20,833 bases of DNA from a virus, in the IMG/VR virus record IMGVR_UViG_3300046733_000578, positions 1-20,833 of that record. One strand, given 5' to 3'. This document shows positions 12,891-20,833 of this stretch, piece by piece. Within the stretch, counting starts at the first letter, position 1, and each line of letters opens with the position of its first letter. The position numbers and the translations under genes were made by a program. The notes beneath the pieces were generated by a model, which was not told the origin of the DNA, searched no databases, and was given only the letters and a program-made list of their open reading frames with translations.

Positions 12891-15428
12891 ATGCGTTTTT
12901 ATACAAATGTACAATGTGTCGGTAATAAAATATTCCTCAGAGAATACGACAATGGAAAGCGTAGGGAAGTAAAACTAGATTACTCTCCTACTCTTTTTGT
13001 ATCTGGTGGTAGTGGTAAATCCAAATATAAAACTTTGCATGGAGAAAGTGTTGAGCCTATTAGACATGGTTCAATACGTGATGCAAGAGAATTTATCAAA
13101 AAGTATGACGATATAGAAAATATGAAAATCTATGGTCATACACAATTCATCTATCCATTTATTGGTGATGAGTATCCAAGTGAAATTCAGTATGATGAAT
13201 CAAAGATAAACATTTGCAATATCGATATCGAAGTTGAGTGCGAAAATGGTTTTCCAGAACCAACTCTTGCAAACGAAATTGTTAACGCAATCACAATGAA
13301 AATGAAAGATCAATATATTGTTCTTGGATTGGGTGATTGGGAAAACAAAAGTCCAGAAACACAACATCTTAAAATTAAATACTATAAGTTTACTGATGAA
13401 CTTGCACTCTTGCGTAGTTTTTTGGAAATTTGGACACATGCAAAAATCGATATTGTTACTGGTTGGAATGTGAACCAGTTTGATATGACGTATCTTGTCA
13501 ATCGTATTGGTAAAACTCTTGGTGATGATGAAGTCAAAAGATTGTCCACATGGGGGATTGTCAGGAAAATAGAAAAGAATATTCGTGGTCAGATGCAGAC
13601 ACAAGTACAGATCAGTGGATTATCTATTATTGATTATCTTGATTTGTACAAAAAGTTTACATATGTAACTAGAGAAACGTATAGACTAGACCATATTGCA
13701 TATGTCGAGTTGGGTCGGAAAAAACTTGACCACTCTGAATTTGCAAATATGCATTTATTCTATAAACAAGATTATCAAAAGTTTATTGATTATAACATTA
13801 TCGACGTTGAGTTGGTCGATAAACTTGAAGATAAACTTAAACTAATGGAATTACTTATTACCATTGCATATCAGTCTAAAGTAAATTATGACGAAGTATT
13901 CTCACCTATTAAGGTGTGGGATTCCATTGCATTTCATGAATTGCGTAGAAGTAAAACTGTAATTCCGCCTCGTAATAATAATACTAAATCGGAAGCTTAT
14001 GAGGGTGCATATGTAAAAGACCCAACTGTTGGTAAACATGAATGGGTTATGTCATTTGATTTAAACAGTTTGTATCCACACTTAATTATGCAGTATAATA
14101 TTTCACCAGAAACATTGTATGACAAAGAAAGAGTCAACACATCTGTTGAGAAACTATTGAATCAAGAAACGGATTTATCTAGTTTGCAGCGCAGTAATAT
14201 GACTGTGTGTCCAAGTGGGGTTCTTTTCAATAAAGATAAACGTGGGTTTCTGCCCAAGTTGATGCAAAGTATGTATGATGATCGTACTACATATAAGAAG
14301 TTGATGTTAAAGACCAAACAAGATAAGATTGATGGTAAGGGCGACCCTGTTGAATTGGACAAGAAGATTGCTCAGTTAAACAACAAACAAATGGCCGCAA
14401 AGATTTTGTTAAACTCTGCTTATGGTGCTTTGGGAAATCAGTACTTTAGATACTTTGATATCAGACAGGCAGAATCTATCACTTTGTCTGGACAACTTTC
14501 AATTCGATGGATCGAAGAGAAAGTAAATATATACATGAATAAAATTTTAAAAAACGATGAGGATAAAAATTATGTCATTGCAAGCGATACGGATTCAATT
14601 TACGTTGCTCTTGGTGACTTGGTTGACAAGTTTGTTAAAATCAAGGAAGGTGAGTCAAAATCAGAAGAAACACGAAGGAAAGTTGACTTTCTTGATAAGG
14701 TTGCCCAAGAGAAGTTTGAACCATATATCGATAAGTGTTATCAAGATCTTGCTACGTATGTAAATGCATACGACCAGAAGATGCAGATGGCCAGAGAGGT
14801 TATTGCCGATAGTGGTATCTGGACTGCAAAGAAAAGATACATTCTCAATGTTTGGGATAACGAAGGTGTTAGATATAAATCACCAGAACTTAAAATCATG
14901 GGTTTGGAGGCAGTTCGTTCATCAACACCAGAATCTTGTAGAAATATGATTAAGAAATCACTTGAACTTATTCTGCGTAGTAACAACGATAGTTTGATTG
15001 AATTTATTGAACAGTTTAGACAAGATTTCAAAACATATGAAGTTGATGATGTTGCATTTCCTAGAAGTGTAAATGGACTTACTAAATATCATGACCCCGT
15101 TCTCACATACAAAAAAGGTACACCAATTCATGTAAAGGGTGTATTATTCTACAACCAACTAGTCAAAAAACATAAACTAGAAATGCAGTATCCGCCTATA
15201 AAAGACGGTGAAAAAATTAAGTTTTGTTATCTAAAAGAACCAAACCCATTGCAAAATAATACTATTGCAATTGCGGCCGGTACATTACCCAAAGAATTTG
15301 AGTTGGATAAGTTTCTTGATTATGATACACAATTCGAAAAGGCATATCTCGAACCAATTAAAACTATTGCGGAAACAATTGGTTGGGAAATAGAAAAGAA
15401 AATAACATTAGACAGTTTTTTTAATTAG
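12891..15428 (+). CDS. 43: gp43-like family B DNA polymerase
   Basis: Replicative polymerase of 845 residues with intact proofreading and polymerase sites. Exonuclease: Exo I DIE (D112, E114), Exo II NVNQFD (N193-D198), Exo III YNIID (Y301, D305). Polymerase: motif A DLNSLYP (D390-P396), motif B KILLNSAYG (K504-G512), motif C DTDS (D566-S569), thumb KKRY (K647-Y650). The C-terminus ITLDSFFN corresponds to the T4 gp43 tail that binds gp45. It is slightly shorter than T4 gp43 (898). The gene is uninterrupted, with no intron or split as seen in some relatives. It has its own promoter and a weak GGTGG ribosome binding site. Confidence 0.98.
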   Translation: MRFYTNVQCVGNKIFLREYDNGKRREVKLDYSPTLFVSGGSGKSKYKTLHGESVEPIRHGSIRDAREFIKKYDDIENMKIYGHTQFIYPFIGDEYPSEIQYDESKINICNIDIEVECENGFPEPTLANEIVNAITMKMKDQYIVLGLGDWENKSPETQHLKIKYYKFTDELALLRSFLEIWTHAKIDIVTGWNVNQFDMTYLVNRIGKTLGDDEVKRLSTWGIVRKIEKNIRGQMQTQVQISGLSIIDYLDLYKKFTYVTRETYRLDHIAYVELGRKKLDHSEFANMHLFYKQDYQKFIDYNIIDVELVDKLEDKLKLMELLITIAYQSKVNYDEVFSPIKVWDSIAFHELRRSKTVIPPRNNNTKSEAYEGAYVKDPTVGKHEWVMSFDLNSLYPHLIMQYNISPETLYDKERVNTSVEKLLNQETDLSSLQRSNMTVCPSGVLFNKDKRGFLPKLMQSMYDDRTTYKKLMLKTKQDKIDGKGDPVELDKKIAQLNNKQMAAKILLNSAYGALGNQYFRYFDIRQAESITLSGQLSIRWIEEKVNIYMNKILKNDEDKNYVIASDTDSIYVALGDLVDKFVKIKEGESKSEETRRKVDFLDKVAQEKFEPYIDKCYQDLATYVNAYDQKMQMAREVIADSGIWTAKKRYILNVWDNEGVRYKSPELKIMGLEAVRSSTPESCRNMIKKSLELILRSNNDSLIEFIEQFRQDFKTYEVDDVAFPRSVNGLTKYHDPVLTYKKGTPIHVKGVLFYNQLVKKHKLEMQYPPIKDGEKIKFCYLKEPNPLQNNTIAIAAGTLPKEFELDKFLDYDTQFEKAYLEPIKTIAETIGWEIEKKITLDSFFN

Positions 15429-15437
15429 GAGAATATG

Positions 15438-16469
15438 ATGAGTCTTATGAATAAAATTAGAAAGAACACTACCTTCAAGGATGGGAGAGTTGATGTTTTA
15501 TCAGAGTCAAAGTTTCTGAATCAAAAAGACATGACCTCAACAAGTATCCCTGCAGTAAATATTGCATTGTCTGGATCGCCAGATGGTGGATTCACTTCAG
15601 GACTTACTATGATTGCCGGGCCAAGTAAACACTTTAAGACTGCATTTGGTCTTTTGATGATGAAATCTTATTTGGATAAAAATCCAGATGGCGTTGCATT
15701 GTTTTATGATTCGGAGTTTGGTACGCCGCAGGCATATTTCGATACTTTCCAAATCGATACTAGTAGAGTTATTCATGTGCCTGTTACAAACCTAGAAGAA
15801 TTAAAATTTGATATTATGTCACAACTATCAGACATTGAAGTTGGCGATAAGTTGTTTATCGTAATAGATTCTGTAGGAAATCTTGCATCGAAGAAAGAAG
15901 TTGACGATGCGGAATCTGGTAAGTCTGCAGCAGACATGACACGAGCAAAACAATTCAAGTCTTTGTTTAGAATGGTAACACCACATCTATCAATGAAAGA
16001 TATCCCTATGGTTGCGATTAACCATACATACGACTCACAGGGTATGTTCCCCACTAAAGTCGTTTCTGGGGGTACTGGCATGTACTACAGTGCAGATACT
16101 ATATGGATCATTGGTAGACAACAAGAAAAAACTGGTACAGAAATCTCTGGATATAACTTTATCATCAATGTAGAAAAATCTCGATATGTACGAGAAAAAT
16201 CTAAAATTCCTGTGTCGGTAAGACATGAAGGTGGTATGGATACTTGGAGTGGTCTACTTGATATGGCATTAGATGCTGGGTGTATAAGTCAATCTGGTGC
16301 GTGGTATCAATTAGTTGATTTGGAATCTGGAGAAGTACAGGATAAAAAATATCGATCCAAAGAATTTACTGGAAAAGAGTTTTGGACACCTATTTTAGAA
16401 AGTAATCATTTTAAGAAATATTTGAAAGAAAGATATGTAGTAGGTAATAGTGCGATTATGGAGGAATAA
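15438..16469 (+). CDS. uvsX: UvsX-like RecA-family recombinase
   Basis: Strand-exchange ATPase of 343 residues for recombination-dependent replication and repair. The nucleotide-binding loop is GPSKHFKT (residues 61-68), the atypical P-loop of phage UvsX (T4 has GPSKSFKS). Further on are the FYDSEFG strand, the Walker B region LFIVIDSVGNL and the MVAINHTYDS segment. Of two adjacent ATGs (15435, 15438) I chose 15438, which is six bases from AGGAG (15427-15431). It directly follows gp43. UvsY, its loader, is not recognised in this window. Confidence 0.95.
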   Translation: MSLMNKIRKNTTFKDGRVDVLSESKFLNQKDMTSTSIPAVNIALSGSPDGGFTSGLTMIAGPSKHFKTAFGLLMMKSYLDKNPDGVALFYDSEFGTPQAYFDTFQIDTSRVIHVPVTNLEELKFDIMSQLSDIEVGDKLFIVIDSVGNLASKKEVDDAESGKSAADMTRAKQFKSLFRMVTPHLSMKDIPMVAINHTYDSQGMFPTKVVSGGTGMYYSADTIWIIGRQQEKTGTEISGYNFIINVEKSRYVREKSKIPVSVRHEGGMDTWSGLLDMALDAGCISQSGAWYQLVDLESGEVQDKKYRSKEFTGKEFWTPILESNHFKKYLKERYVVGNSAIMEE

Positions 16470-16793
16470 ATGGCACTATTTGCATCGAAGTATGTATATA
16501 AGCAAAGACTAGATATTTGTAAAGGGTGCGATCAATTTCAAAAGATGGCACTACTTTGCAAATCGTGTGGTTGTTTTATGCCTGCCAAGGCAAAGATTGC
16601 GAATATAAGGTGTCCAGAAGATAAGTGGGTAGAAGTTTATGGTACTGAAGAAAAAGAACCAGAGACAGTAACCCTCTTAAAATCTGTACAAACAGAAACA
16701 TATCAAGAAAAAACAAGTAGACTTATGAATACTGCAAAAAATCTTAGGATAGAGGCAGATAAATTAGAGAAAGAGGCGAAAGGAATATTATGA
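16470..16793 (+). CDS. Cysteine-rich zinc-ribbon-like small protein (DUF6171-like)
   Basis: 107 residues. Six cysteines, C17, C20, C30, C33, C35 and C48, form CKGC...CKSCGC...CP, a pattern expected to bind zinc; 'CxxCGCFMPxK...CPxxKW' recalls a small protein family frequent in marine T4-like phages (DUF6171, from memory). The C-terminal half is a charged helix likely to form a coiled coil. Strong GGAGG ribosome binding site; the stop overlaps the next start (ATGA). Position between uvsX and gp41 suggests a role near DNA metabolism but the function is unknown. Confidence 0.75.
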   Translation: MALFASKYVYKQRLDICKGCDQFQKMALLCKSCGCFMPAKAKIANIRCPEDKWVEVYGTEEKEPETVTLLKSVQTETYQEKTSRLMNTAKNLRIEADKLEKEAKGIL

Positions 16794-17101
16794 CCGACAC
16801 TGTTACTGAACAAACTTTTACCATGATGCAAACCGAAAATGAAGAAGATGGGTATGCAATCAAAATTAATGAAGGCCAATTTCTTAATGTGATTTATACA
16901 ATTGGTTCTGTAAAGATCCATGAAGAAGGTGATGAGGCAAGATTAGAGTTTGATTTTACTCCAATAAAGGGTAACATTATGTGGCCAGTAGAAAAGTTAT
17001 ATGAAAACGAAAAATTACAAGAACTTGCTGGACAAATCCTAAAATATATGTTAGAAGTATCAGTCAATGATGCACTTAACAATGTAAACACGCAGGCCTA
17101 A
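16790..17101 (+). CDS. Unknown 103-residue acidic protein
   Basis: Not recognised. It is acidic, with a disordered-looking N-terminus (TDTVTEQTFTMMQTENEEDG), then alternating strands (YAIKINEGQFLNVIYTIGSVKIHEEGDEARLEFDFTP type pattern) and a C-terminal helix. AAAGGAA precedes the start and it is ATGA-coupled to the cysteine-rich gene; its stop abuts the gp41 start. Its place directly before gp41 recalls small accessory proteins of the helicase/recombination block, but no motif supports a specific role. Confidence 0.7.
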   Translation: MTDTVTEQTFTMMQTENEEDGYAIKINEGQFLNVIYTIGSVKIHEEGDEARLEFDFTPIKGNIMWPVEKLYENEKLQELAGQILKYMLEVSVNDALNNVNTQA

Positions 17102-18481
17102 ATGGAAATTACAGAACTTATAATTTTAAAGAATTTGATTCACAATGATGAGTATTGTCGCAAGGCAATGCCTTTCATACAGAATGAGTATTTCGTAGAT
17201 GAAAAAAACAAGGTTATATTTAATGCAATATATGACCATGTAGACAAATATAATACTGCACCATCTACAACAACTTTGACTGTAACACTAGATGAAATGC
17301 AAGTCAGTGATATGGTACATAAAGAGTGTACTGAAACTATTTCTGTTATGAACCAATTAGAAGATGTTAGTTCTGATTGGTTGGTAGATACAACAGAGAA
17401 ATGGTGCAAAGACCGAGCGTTATATCTTGCTATCATGGAATCAATTCAAATTATTGATGGAAATGACAAGACACAAGATAAAGGTTCATTACCTAAAATT
17501 TTATCTGATGCACTTGCAGTTTCTTTTGATAATAATATCGGACACGATTTTATAGAAGATTTTGAATCTAGATTTGAATTCTATCAAAGAGTGGAAGAAA
17601 GAATTCCTTTTCATTTGGATATGTTGAACAAAATCACCAAAGGTGGTTTGGTTAACAAATCTCTTAATATTGCACTTGCTGGTACTGGTGTCGGTAAATC
17701 TTTGTTTATGTGTGATGTCGCAGCAAACCATTTGATGATGGGTAAGAATGTTTTGTATATTACTTTGGAGATGTCCGAAGAAAAAATTGCAGAACGTATT
17801 GATGCAAACCTTTTAAATGTACCTATATCTCAAGTTGAGAGTATGCCGAAAGACTTGTTTGAAAAAAAGATTGAAAAATTAAGACAAAAAACAACTGGAA
17901 AACTTATTGTAAAAGAGTATCCAACTGCTTCTGCAAATGCAAATCATTTCAGACATTTAATACAAGAACTTGCACTCAAAAAGAATTTTGTGCCAGATAT
18001 TATATACATTGATTATCTCAACATATGTACGTCATCTCGCATTAAACAGGGTGGTAGTGTTAATTCATACACATATATTAAATCTATTGCAGAAGAAATA
18101 CGTGGACTTGCAGTAGAGAATAATTTGCCTATCGTTAGTGCAACACAAACTACACGTAGTGGATATACCAACTCTGATGTTGGACTAGAAGATACGTCAG
18201 AGTCATTCGGTTTGCCTGCAACTGCAGATTTGATGTTTGCTTTAATTAGTACAGAAGAATTACAGGAATTAGATCAGATACTTGTAAAACAGTTGAAAAA
18301 TCGATATAATGATCCAAATGTAAATAAAAGATTTGTAGTTGGTATCGATAGACCTAAAATGAGACTATACGATGCAGAAGATGCAGCCCAAGATGAATTG
18401 ATTACAGAACAACAAGATAGTACATTTAAATCAAACTTTGGACAAAGAAAGAAATTAGGAAGTGTAGAGATAAAAATATGA
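17102..18481 (+). CDS. 41: gp41-like replicative DNA helicase (DnaB family)
   Basis: Hexameric 5'-3' helicase of 459 residues that opens the replication fork and recruits primase. The N-terminal ~170 residues are the helical DnaB-like domain. The RecA-type motor has Walker A GTGVGKS (G194-S200), a downstream ITLEMSEEKIAERI segment typical of DnaB motif 1a, Walker B IIYIDYLN (D304), and SATQTTRSGY, where DnaB has the Q-x-x-R motif. Length is near T4 gp41 (475). It starts at the base after the preceding stop and ends in an ATGA overlap with the oxygenase gene. The primase gp61 is not recognised in the window. Confidence 0.95.
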   Translation: MEITELIILKNLIHNDEYCRKAMPFIQNEYFVDEKNKVIFNAIYDHVDKYNTAPSTTTLTVTLDEMQVSDMVHKECTETISVMNQLEDVSSDWLVDTTEKWCKDRALYLAIMESIQIIDGNDKTQDKGSLPKILSDALAVSFDNNIGHDFIEDFESRFEFYQRVEERIPFHLDMLNKITKGGLVNKSLNIALAGTGVGKSLFMCDVAANHLMMGKNVLYITLEMSEEKIAERIDANLLNVPISQVESMPKDLFEKKIEKLRQKTTGKLIVKEYPTASANANHFRHLIQELALKKNFVPDIIYIDYLNICTSSRIKQGGSVNSYTYIKSIAEEIRGLAVENNLPIVSATQTTRSGYTNSDVGLEDTSESFGLPATADLMFALISTEELQELDQILVKQLKNRYNDPNVNKRFVVGIDRPKMRLYDAEDAAQDELITEQQDSTFKSNFGQRKKLGSVEIKI

Positions 18482-19119
18482 GTGAAGAATTTACAGAAGA
18501 ACAGACAGTTTTAGAAACTGAAGATACATTCGAAATGGTACAACCAAGTGGTGCAAAGTCATTTATTTGTATGTATGATAATGCATTAGAAGATGATATG
18601 TGCGACAAGTTGGTTGAACTTTTTGATAAATCAGAAGAATATCATAAAGTAACAGAAACTGAAGGGTTTCGTAAGTTTACTGAATTAAATATATTCAATA
18701 GTGAACTTTTGGAAAAAGAACCAGAGTTTAATAGACTCGGATTTAGAATGTTGGAAAAGGTGCAAGAATATACCGAATCATATCGTAGATTTTGGAATAT
18801 TGAACATTTTCCAACCCAGGCATCTAATGAAGAAATTAGAATGAAAAAGTACACTGCAAATGCGGAGACAGAAGAACATTTTGGTTATCATTCTGATGTT
18901 GGAGATTATGCCTCCGCAAAGAGATTTTTGGTAGTTATGTTTTACCTTAATGACGTTGAAGAAGGTGGCCAGACTATTTTTCCAGAATATCAACTTGCCG
19001 CAAAACCAACAAAGGGTAGTCTTATGGTGTTTCCACCATTCTGGACTCATCCTCATCTTGCAGAAGCACCTAAAAGTAACGACAAATATATCATTAGTAC
19101 GTATTTGCACTATCTATAG
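18478..19119 (+). CDS. 2-oxoglutarate/Fe(II)-dependent oxygenase (prolyl-4-hydroxylase-like)
   Basis: 213-residue predicted non-heme iron dioxygenase. The iron triad is visible as HSD (H138, D140) and a distal histidine in WTHPH (H191 or, more likely, H193), with K203 in NDKY in the place of the basic residue that binds 2-oxoglutarate. VVMFYLNDVEEGGQTIFPE and KGSLMVFPP are typical strands of the double-stranded beta-helix in prolyl-4-hydroxylase-like enzymes. Such genes are frequent in marine T4-like phages; the substrate (protein, nucleobase or other) is unknown. ATGA-coupled to gp41. The first ~25 residues are acidic and probably disordered. Confidence 0.85.
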   Translation: MSEEFTEEQTVLETEDTFEMVQPSGAKSFICMYDNALEDDMCDKLVELFDKSEEYHKVTETEGFRKFTELNIFNSELLEKEPEFNRLGFRMLEKVQEYTESYRRFWNIEHFPTQASNEEIRMKKYTANAETEEHFGYHSDVGDYASAKRFLVVMFYLNDVEEGGQTIFPEYQLAAKPTKGSLMVFPPFWTHPHLAEAPKSNDKYIISTYLHYL

Positions 19120-19132
19120 TATACTTTTTTAC

Positions 19133-19161
19133 TTGACAATCCTTGCCTAATAGTTTTTAAT
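19133..19161 (+). promoter_or_regulatory. Sigma70-like promoter ahead of the 19195 gene
   Basis: TTGACA (19133-19138), a 17-base spacer, TTTAAT (19156-19161, five of six). It overlaps the 5' arm of an inverted repeat and a late-promoter-like box, so early and late start points may lie within a few bases of each other. Confidence 0.6.
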
Positions 19162-19188
19162 AAATATGAACTAACAGAGCAAGGATTG
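19137..19188 (+). repeat. 10-bp perfect inverted repeat that can hide a ribosome binding site
   Basis: CAATCCTTGC (19137-19146) is the exact reverse complement of GCAAGGATTG (19179-19188), separated by 32 bases. The 3' arm contains AAGGA (19181-19185), the ribosome binding site of the gene starting at 19195. In RNA that reads through from upstream both arms are present and the site would be paired; RNA started inside the loop lacks the 5' arm. Confidence 0.75.
19159..19166 (+). promoter_or_regulatory. Late-promoter-like AATAAATA in the hairpin loop
   Basis: Seven of eight matches to the T4 late octamer TATAAATA. The expected start (near 19172) lies between the two arms of the inverted repeat, the arrangement known for T4 late genes such as e and soc. 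Confidence 0.5.
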
Positions 19189-19194
19189 ATTCTA

Positions 19195-20598
19195 ATGGCA
19201 TATAATCTAAGATTAAATGACGCAAAAGACACTAAACTAGTTCCCGCAACACGCCCTAGGCGAAAAGATATAGTTGGAATACAACAGTATATCAACGAAA
19301 CATATAGAAGTCCAATTATCTTAGATCCTAAAGGTAATTATACTACTATTAAAATTCCTAGAAGTGTTTCTAAGAATATCACTATCCCAAATCTCAAACG
19401 TGCATTAACAAAAGCTGGTTGTAACATCAGTCAATTAAATATTACATTTGGTGATGGTTCTGGTAAAACCAAAGGTGGCATGGATGCATCTGAAACCAAG
19501 TTTCAAGAAAATGCCACACTAGAGTTTTGCAAACAAATGATTGAAAAAAATAAAAAACCTACATTTAATACAATTAAAAATATCTACAAAAAAGTGGATG
19601 ATGATTGGATGGAAAGTTTTGAGGCAACCGCTCAGGCATTAAAAGACTATGTGAAACGAGGTGGATATGAATATAGTAGAGATACAGGAGTCATGCCAGT
19701 AATTGAAAAACTCGCATCACAATATTGTGGAGTTACTAAAAAAGATGCTTGGAACCCAATGGATATTGTTATTATTCGTAGTTCTAAGAAATTTAAAATT
19801 ATGAAGGAGTTGAATGAAGTGAGAAAATTTAATGATAAAGATGCCGCACTAGATTACTTAAATTCTAAAATGAGATATTATGCCCATGATAAAGATTTGT
19901 TGGGAATCTCTTTAAAGAAAGTAAACCCTAAGAAAAGAATTAAAACTGAATGGAGTGACCCTAAAATAATCAGACAACAAGAATCTCCAAACATCAAAAT
20001 TATTCAGAGTGGGATAAATTTTGATTGGACACTTCAAAGTAATGGAGAATTCAAAACTGGAGAACTTTCCTTTCAATTGGATATTAATGGAAACTTAGTT
20101 ACGATGCAGAAAAGATCCTTTTCTGGTGGAGTGCGAGAGAAAAACCAAATAGACATGACTGCAAAGGGTGCATCTGCAAAATTGGGTAAAGTATCTGGAC
20201 CTCTTGCTGTAGACCCTTTCTTAAAACTATACTCTATGTCACGGTTTGATATGAAAAATATGCCAAGAATGGGATCATTCACTCAAAATGAAATTGATTA
20301 TTGGGTACACTTATATAAAAAGGTTTACTTGAAGAAAATTGATAGACAGAATATCAATTTTGGACCTGCAAAAAATCCGACTATATTTAAAAACACTTTA
20401 ACAGCCGCAATTGAATTGGAACAAGATATCGCAAGAACTGCATCACAACTAAGTTCGAAATTACAGTCTCTTTATTTCTTAAATTTGTTGGTACAAATTG
20501 ACGAAAAGGGTGGTATTAAAGATTTCTTTGAAGTGATGTATTATGGTGCAAAAAAACAATATGAAAGTGCCGGTGTGTTTTTGAAAATATCCGATTAA
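19195..20598 (+). CDS. Unknown 467-residue protein, possible PD-(D/E)xK-like nuclease
   Basis: I do not recognise a named family. The N-terminus is basic (NLRLNDAKDTKLVPATRPRRKD). A segment SETKFQENAT (E100, E105), then WNPMDIVII (D190) and GISLKK (S239, K241) give an E...D...SxK spacing that recalls restriction-endonuclease-like folds; YEYSRD before it is also conserved-looking. The C-terminal half is strand-rich and lysine-rich with a helical end. The start is ATG 19195, nine bases from AAGGA (19181-19185); the in-frame TTG at 19186 lies inside the inverted repeat. Late-type regulation ahead of it suggests a late function such as DNA processing, packaging or a virion protein. Nuclease assignment is a weak inference. 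Confidence 0.75.
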   Translation: MAYNLRLNDAKDTKLVPATRPRRKDIVGIQQYINETYRSPIILDPKGNYTTIKIPRSVSKNITIPNLKRALTKAGCNISQLNITFGDGSGKTKGGMDASETKFQENATLEFCKQMIEKNKKPTFNTIKNIYKKVDDDWMESFEATAQALKDYVKRGGYEYSRDTGVMPVIEKLASQYCGVTKKDAWNPMDIVIIRSSKKFKIMKELNEVRKFNDKDAALDYLNSKMRYYAHDKDLLGISLKKVNPKKRIKTEWSDPKIIRQQESPNIKIIQSGINFDWTLQSNGEFKTGELSFQLDINGNLVTMQKRSFSGGVREKNQIDMTAKGASAKLGKVSGPLAVDPFLKLYSMSRFDMKNMPRMGSFTQNEIDYWVHLYKKVYLKKIDRQNINFGPAKNPTIFKNTLTAAIELEQDIARTASQLSSKLQSLYFLNLLVQIDEKGGIKDFFEVMYYGAKKQYESAGVFLKISD

Positions 20599-20605
20599 AA
20601 AAATA

Positions 20606-20613
20606 CATAAATA
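20606..20613 (+). promoter_or_regulatory. Late-promoter-like CATAAATA
   Basis: Seven of eight matches to TATAAATA, in the 40-base gap before the last gene; the expected start (near 20619) leaves a leader of about 20 bases ahead of AGGA (20627-20630). Confidence 0.45.
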
Positions 20614-20638
20614 ATAGTTTAACAACAGGAAAAGTAGG

Positions 20639-20833
20639 ATGATGGAATCCTTTAATGAATTTTTGACAGAAGATAAGGGTGGTAAGAACCTGCATCTCGA
20701 ACATATTGAAGATGAAATCATCAATTATGGAATTAGTGGTGGTAGGGCTTCAATAAATTTCTTACGTTCGTTGAGAGATATGTTATCTGGTTCTTCTACC
20801 AAACAAGTTAATATGACTGTTAAGTGGGATGGT
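20639..20833 (+). CDS. Start of a KWDG-motif protein (DUF6267-like), 3' truncated
   Basis: Sixty-five residues are visible before the right edge. The segment HLEHIEDEIINYGISGGRASINFLRSLRDML and the terminal VNMTVKWDG match a conserved protein of marine T4-like phages (DUF6267, from memory). K-x-D-G is the nucleotide-binding lysine motif of DNA/RNA ligases and other covalent nucleotidyltransferases, so an adenylating or ligase-like activity is possible, but the remaining motifs lie outside the window. Start 20639 is eight bases from AGGA (20627-20630); ATG 20642 is an alternative. Confidence 0.75.
   Translation, partial: MMESFNEFLTEDKGGKNLHLEHIEDEIINYGISGGRASINFLRSLRDMLSGSSTKQVNMTVKWDG

Noticed and set aside
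13200-13604. 134-residue minus-strand frame inside gp43
   Set aside because: It is antisense to the exonuclease domain with all its motifs; no supporting start signals, and no gene in the window is on the minus strand.
19120-19132. T-run after the oxygenase gene (TATAGTATACTTTTTT)
   Set aside because: The preceding palindrome has no loop and only A-T rich pairs, too weak to call an intrinsic terminator.

Overview
The window looks like part of the genome of a marine T4-like myovirus. It is AT-rich, all 24 genes lie on the + strand, and gaps are very short, with many ATGA stop/start overlaps. The T4 core replication and recombination genes are recognisable: gp46 (5' end cut off), sliding clamp gp45, clamp loader gp44 and gp62, RegA, DNA polymerase gp43, UvsX and gp41 helicase. 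They are mixed with genes typical of marine T4-like phages: a cobT/cobS-like pair, Hsp20, dUTPase, a 2OG-Fe(II) oxygenase and small conserved proteins. The closest known relatives are probably cyanophages or SAR11/other marine bacteriophages. No photosynthesis gene is visible, so the host cannot be fixed from this window.

Layout. 1-3880: the gp46 tail, then a chain of ATGA-coupled genes with two different DNA methyltransferases flanking a 107-residue unknown. 3881-7419: a CobT-like metallopeptidase/vWA protein and a CobS-like AAA+ ATPase, each with its own sigma70-like promoter and with arginine codons unlike their neighbours. 7430-11127: the clamp/clamp-loader block (small GNxxKY protein, gp45, gp44, HNH-like nuclease, gp62, RegA, dUTPase). 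11128-12820: late-type promoters and strong hairpins around hsp20, then four small genes (histone H1-like, two unknowns, Sm-like). 12821-19119: gp43, uvsX, a cysteine-rich small protein, an unknown, gp41 and the oxygenase. 19120-20833: a late-type regulatory region, a possible nuclease of unknown role, and the start of a KWDG-motif protein. No intergenic gap exceeds 300 bases. I saw no tRNA, CRISPR or insertion sequence.

How the parts work together. gp44/gp62 load gp45, which tethers gp43; gp41 unwinds; UvsX and gp46 (with gp47 outside the window) drive recombination-dependent replication; RegA probably represses translation of some of these genes. The observation most worth following is that both methyltransferases and the HNH-like protein end in a C-terminal tail like that of gp43 (L/M-D-x-F-F/L at the extreme end). 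In T4 the gp43 tail is the clamp-binding peptide, so these enzymes may ride on the sliding clamp.

Regulation visible in the sequence: a recurring sigma70-like promoter with a GCTTGACAT core around the -35 box and a 17-base spacer, and T4-late-like TATAAATA boxes, several of them placed in or beside hairpins, including one arrangement that could hide or expose a ribosome binding site depending on where transcription starts.
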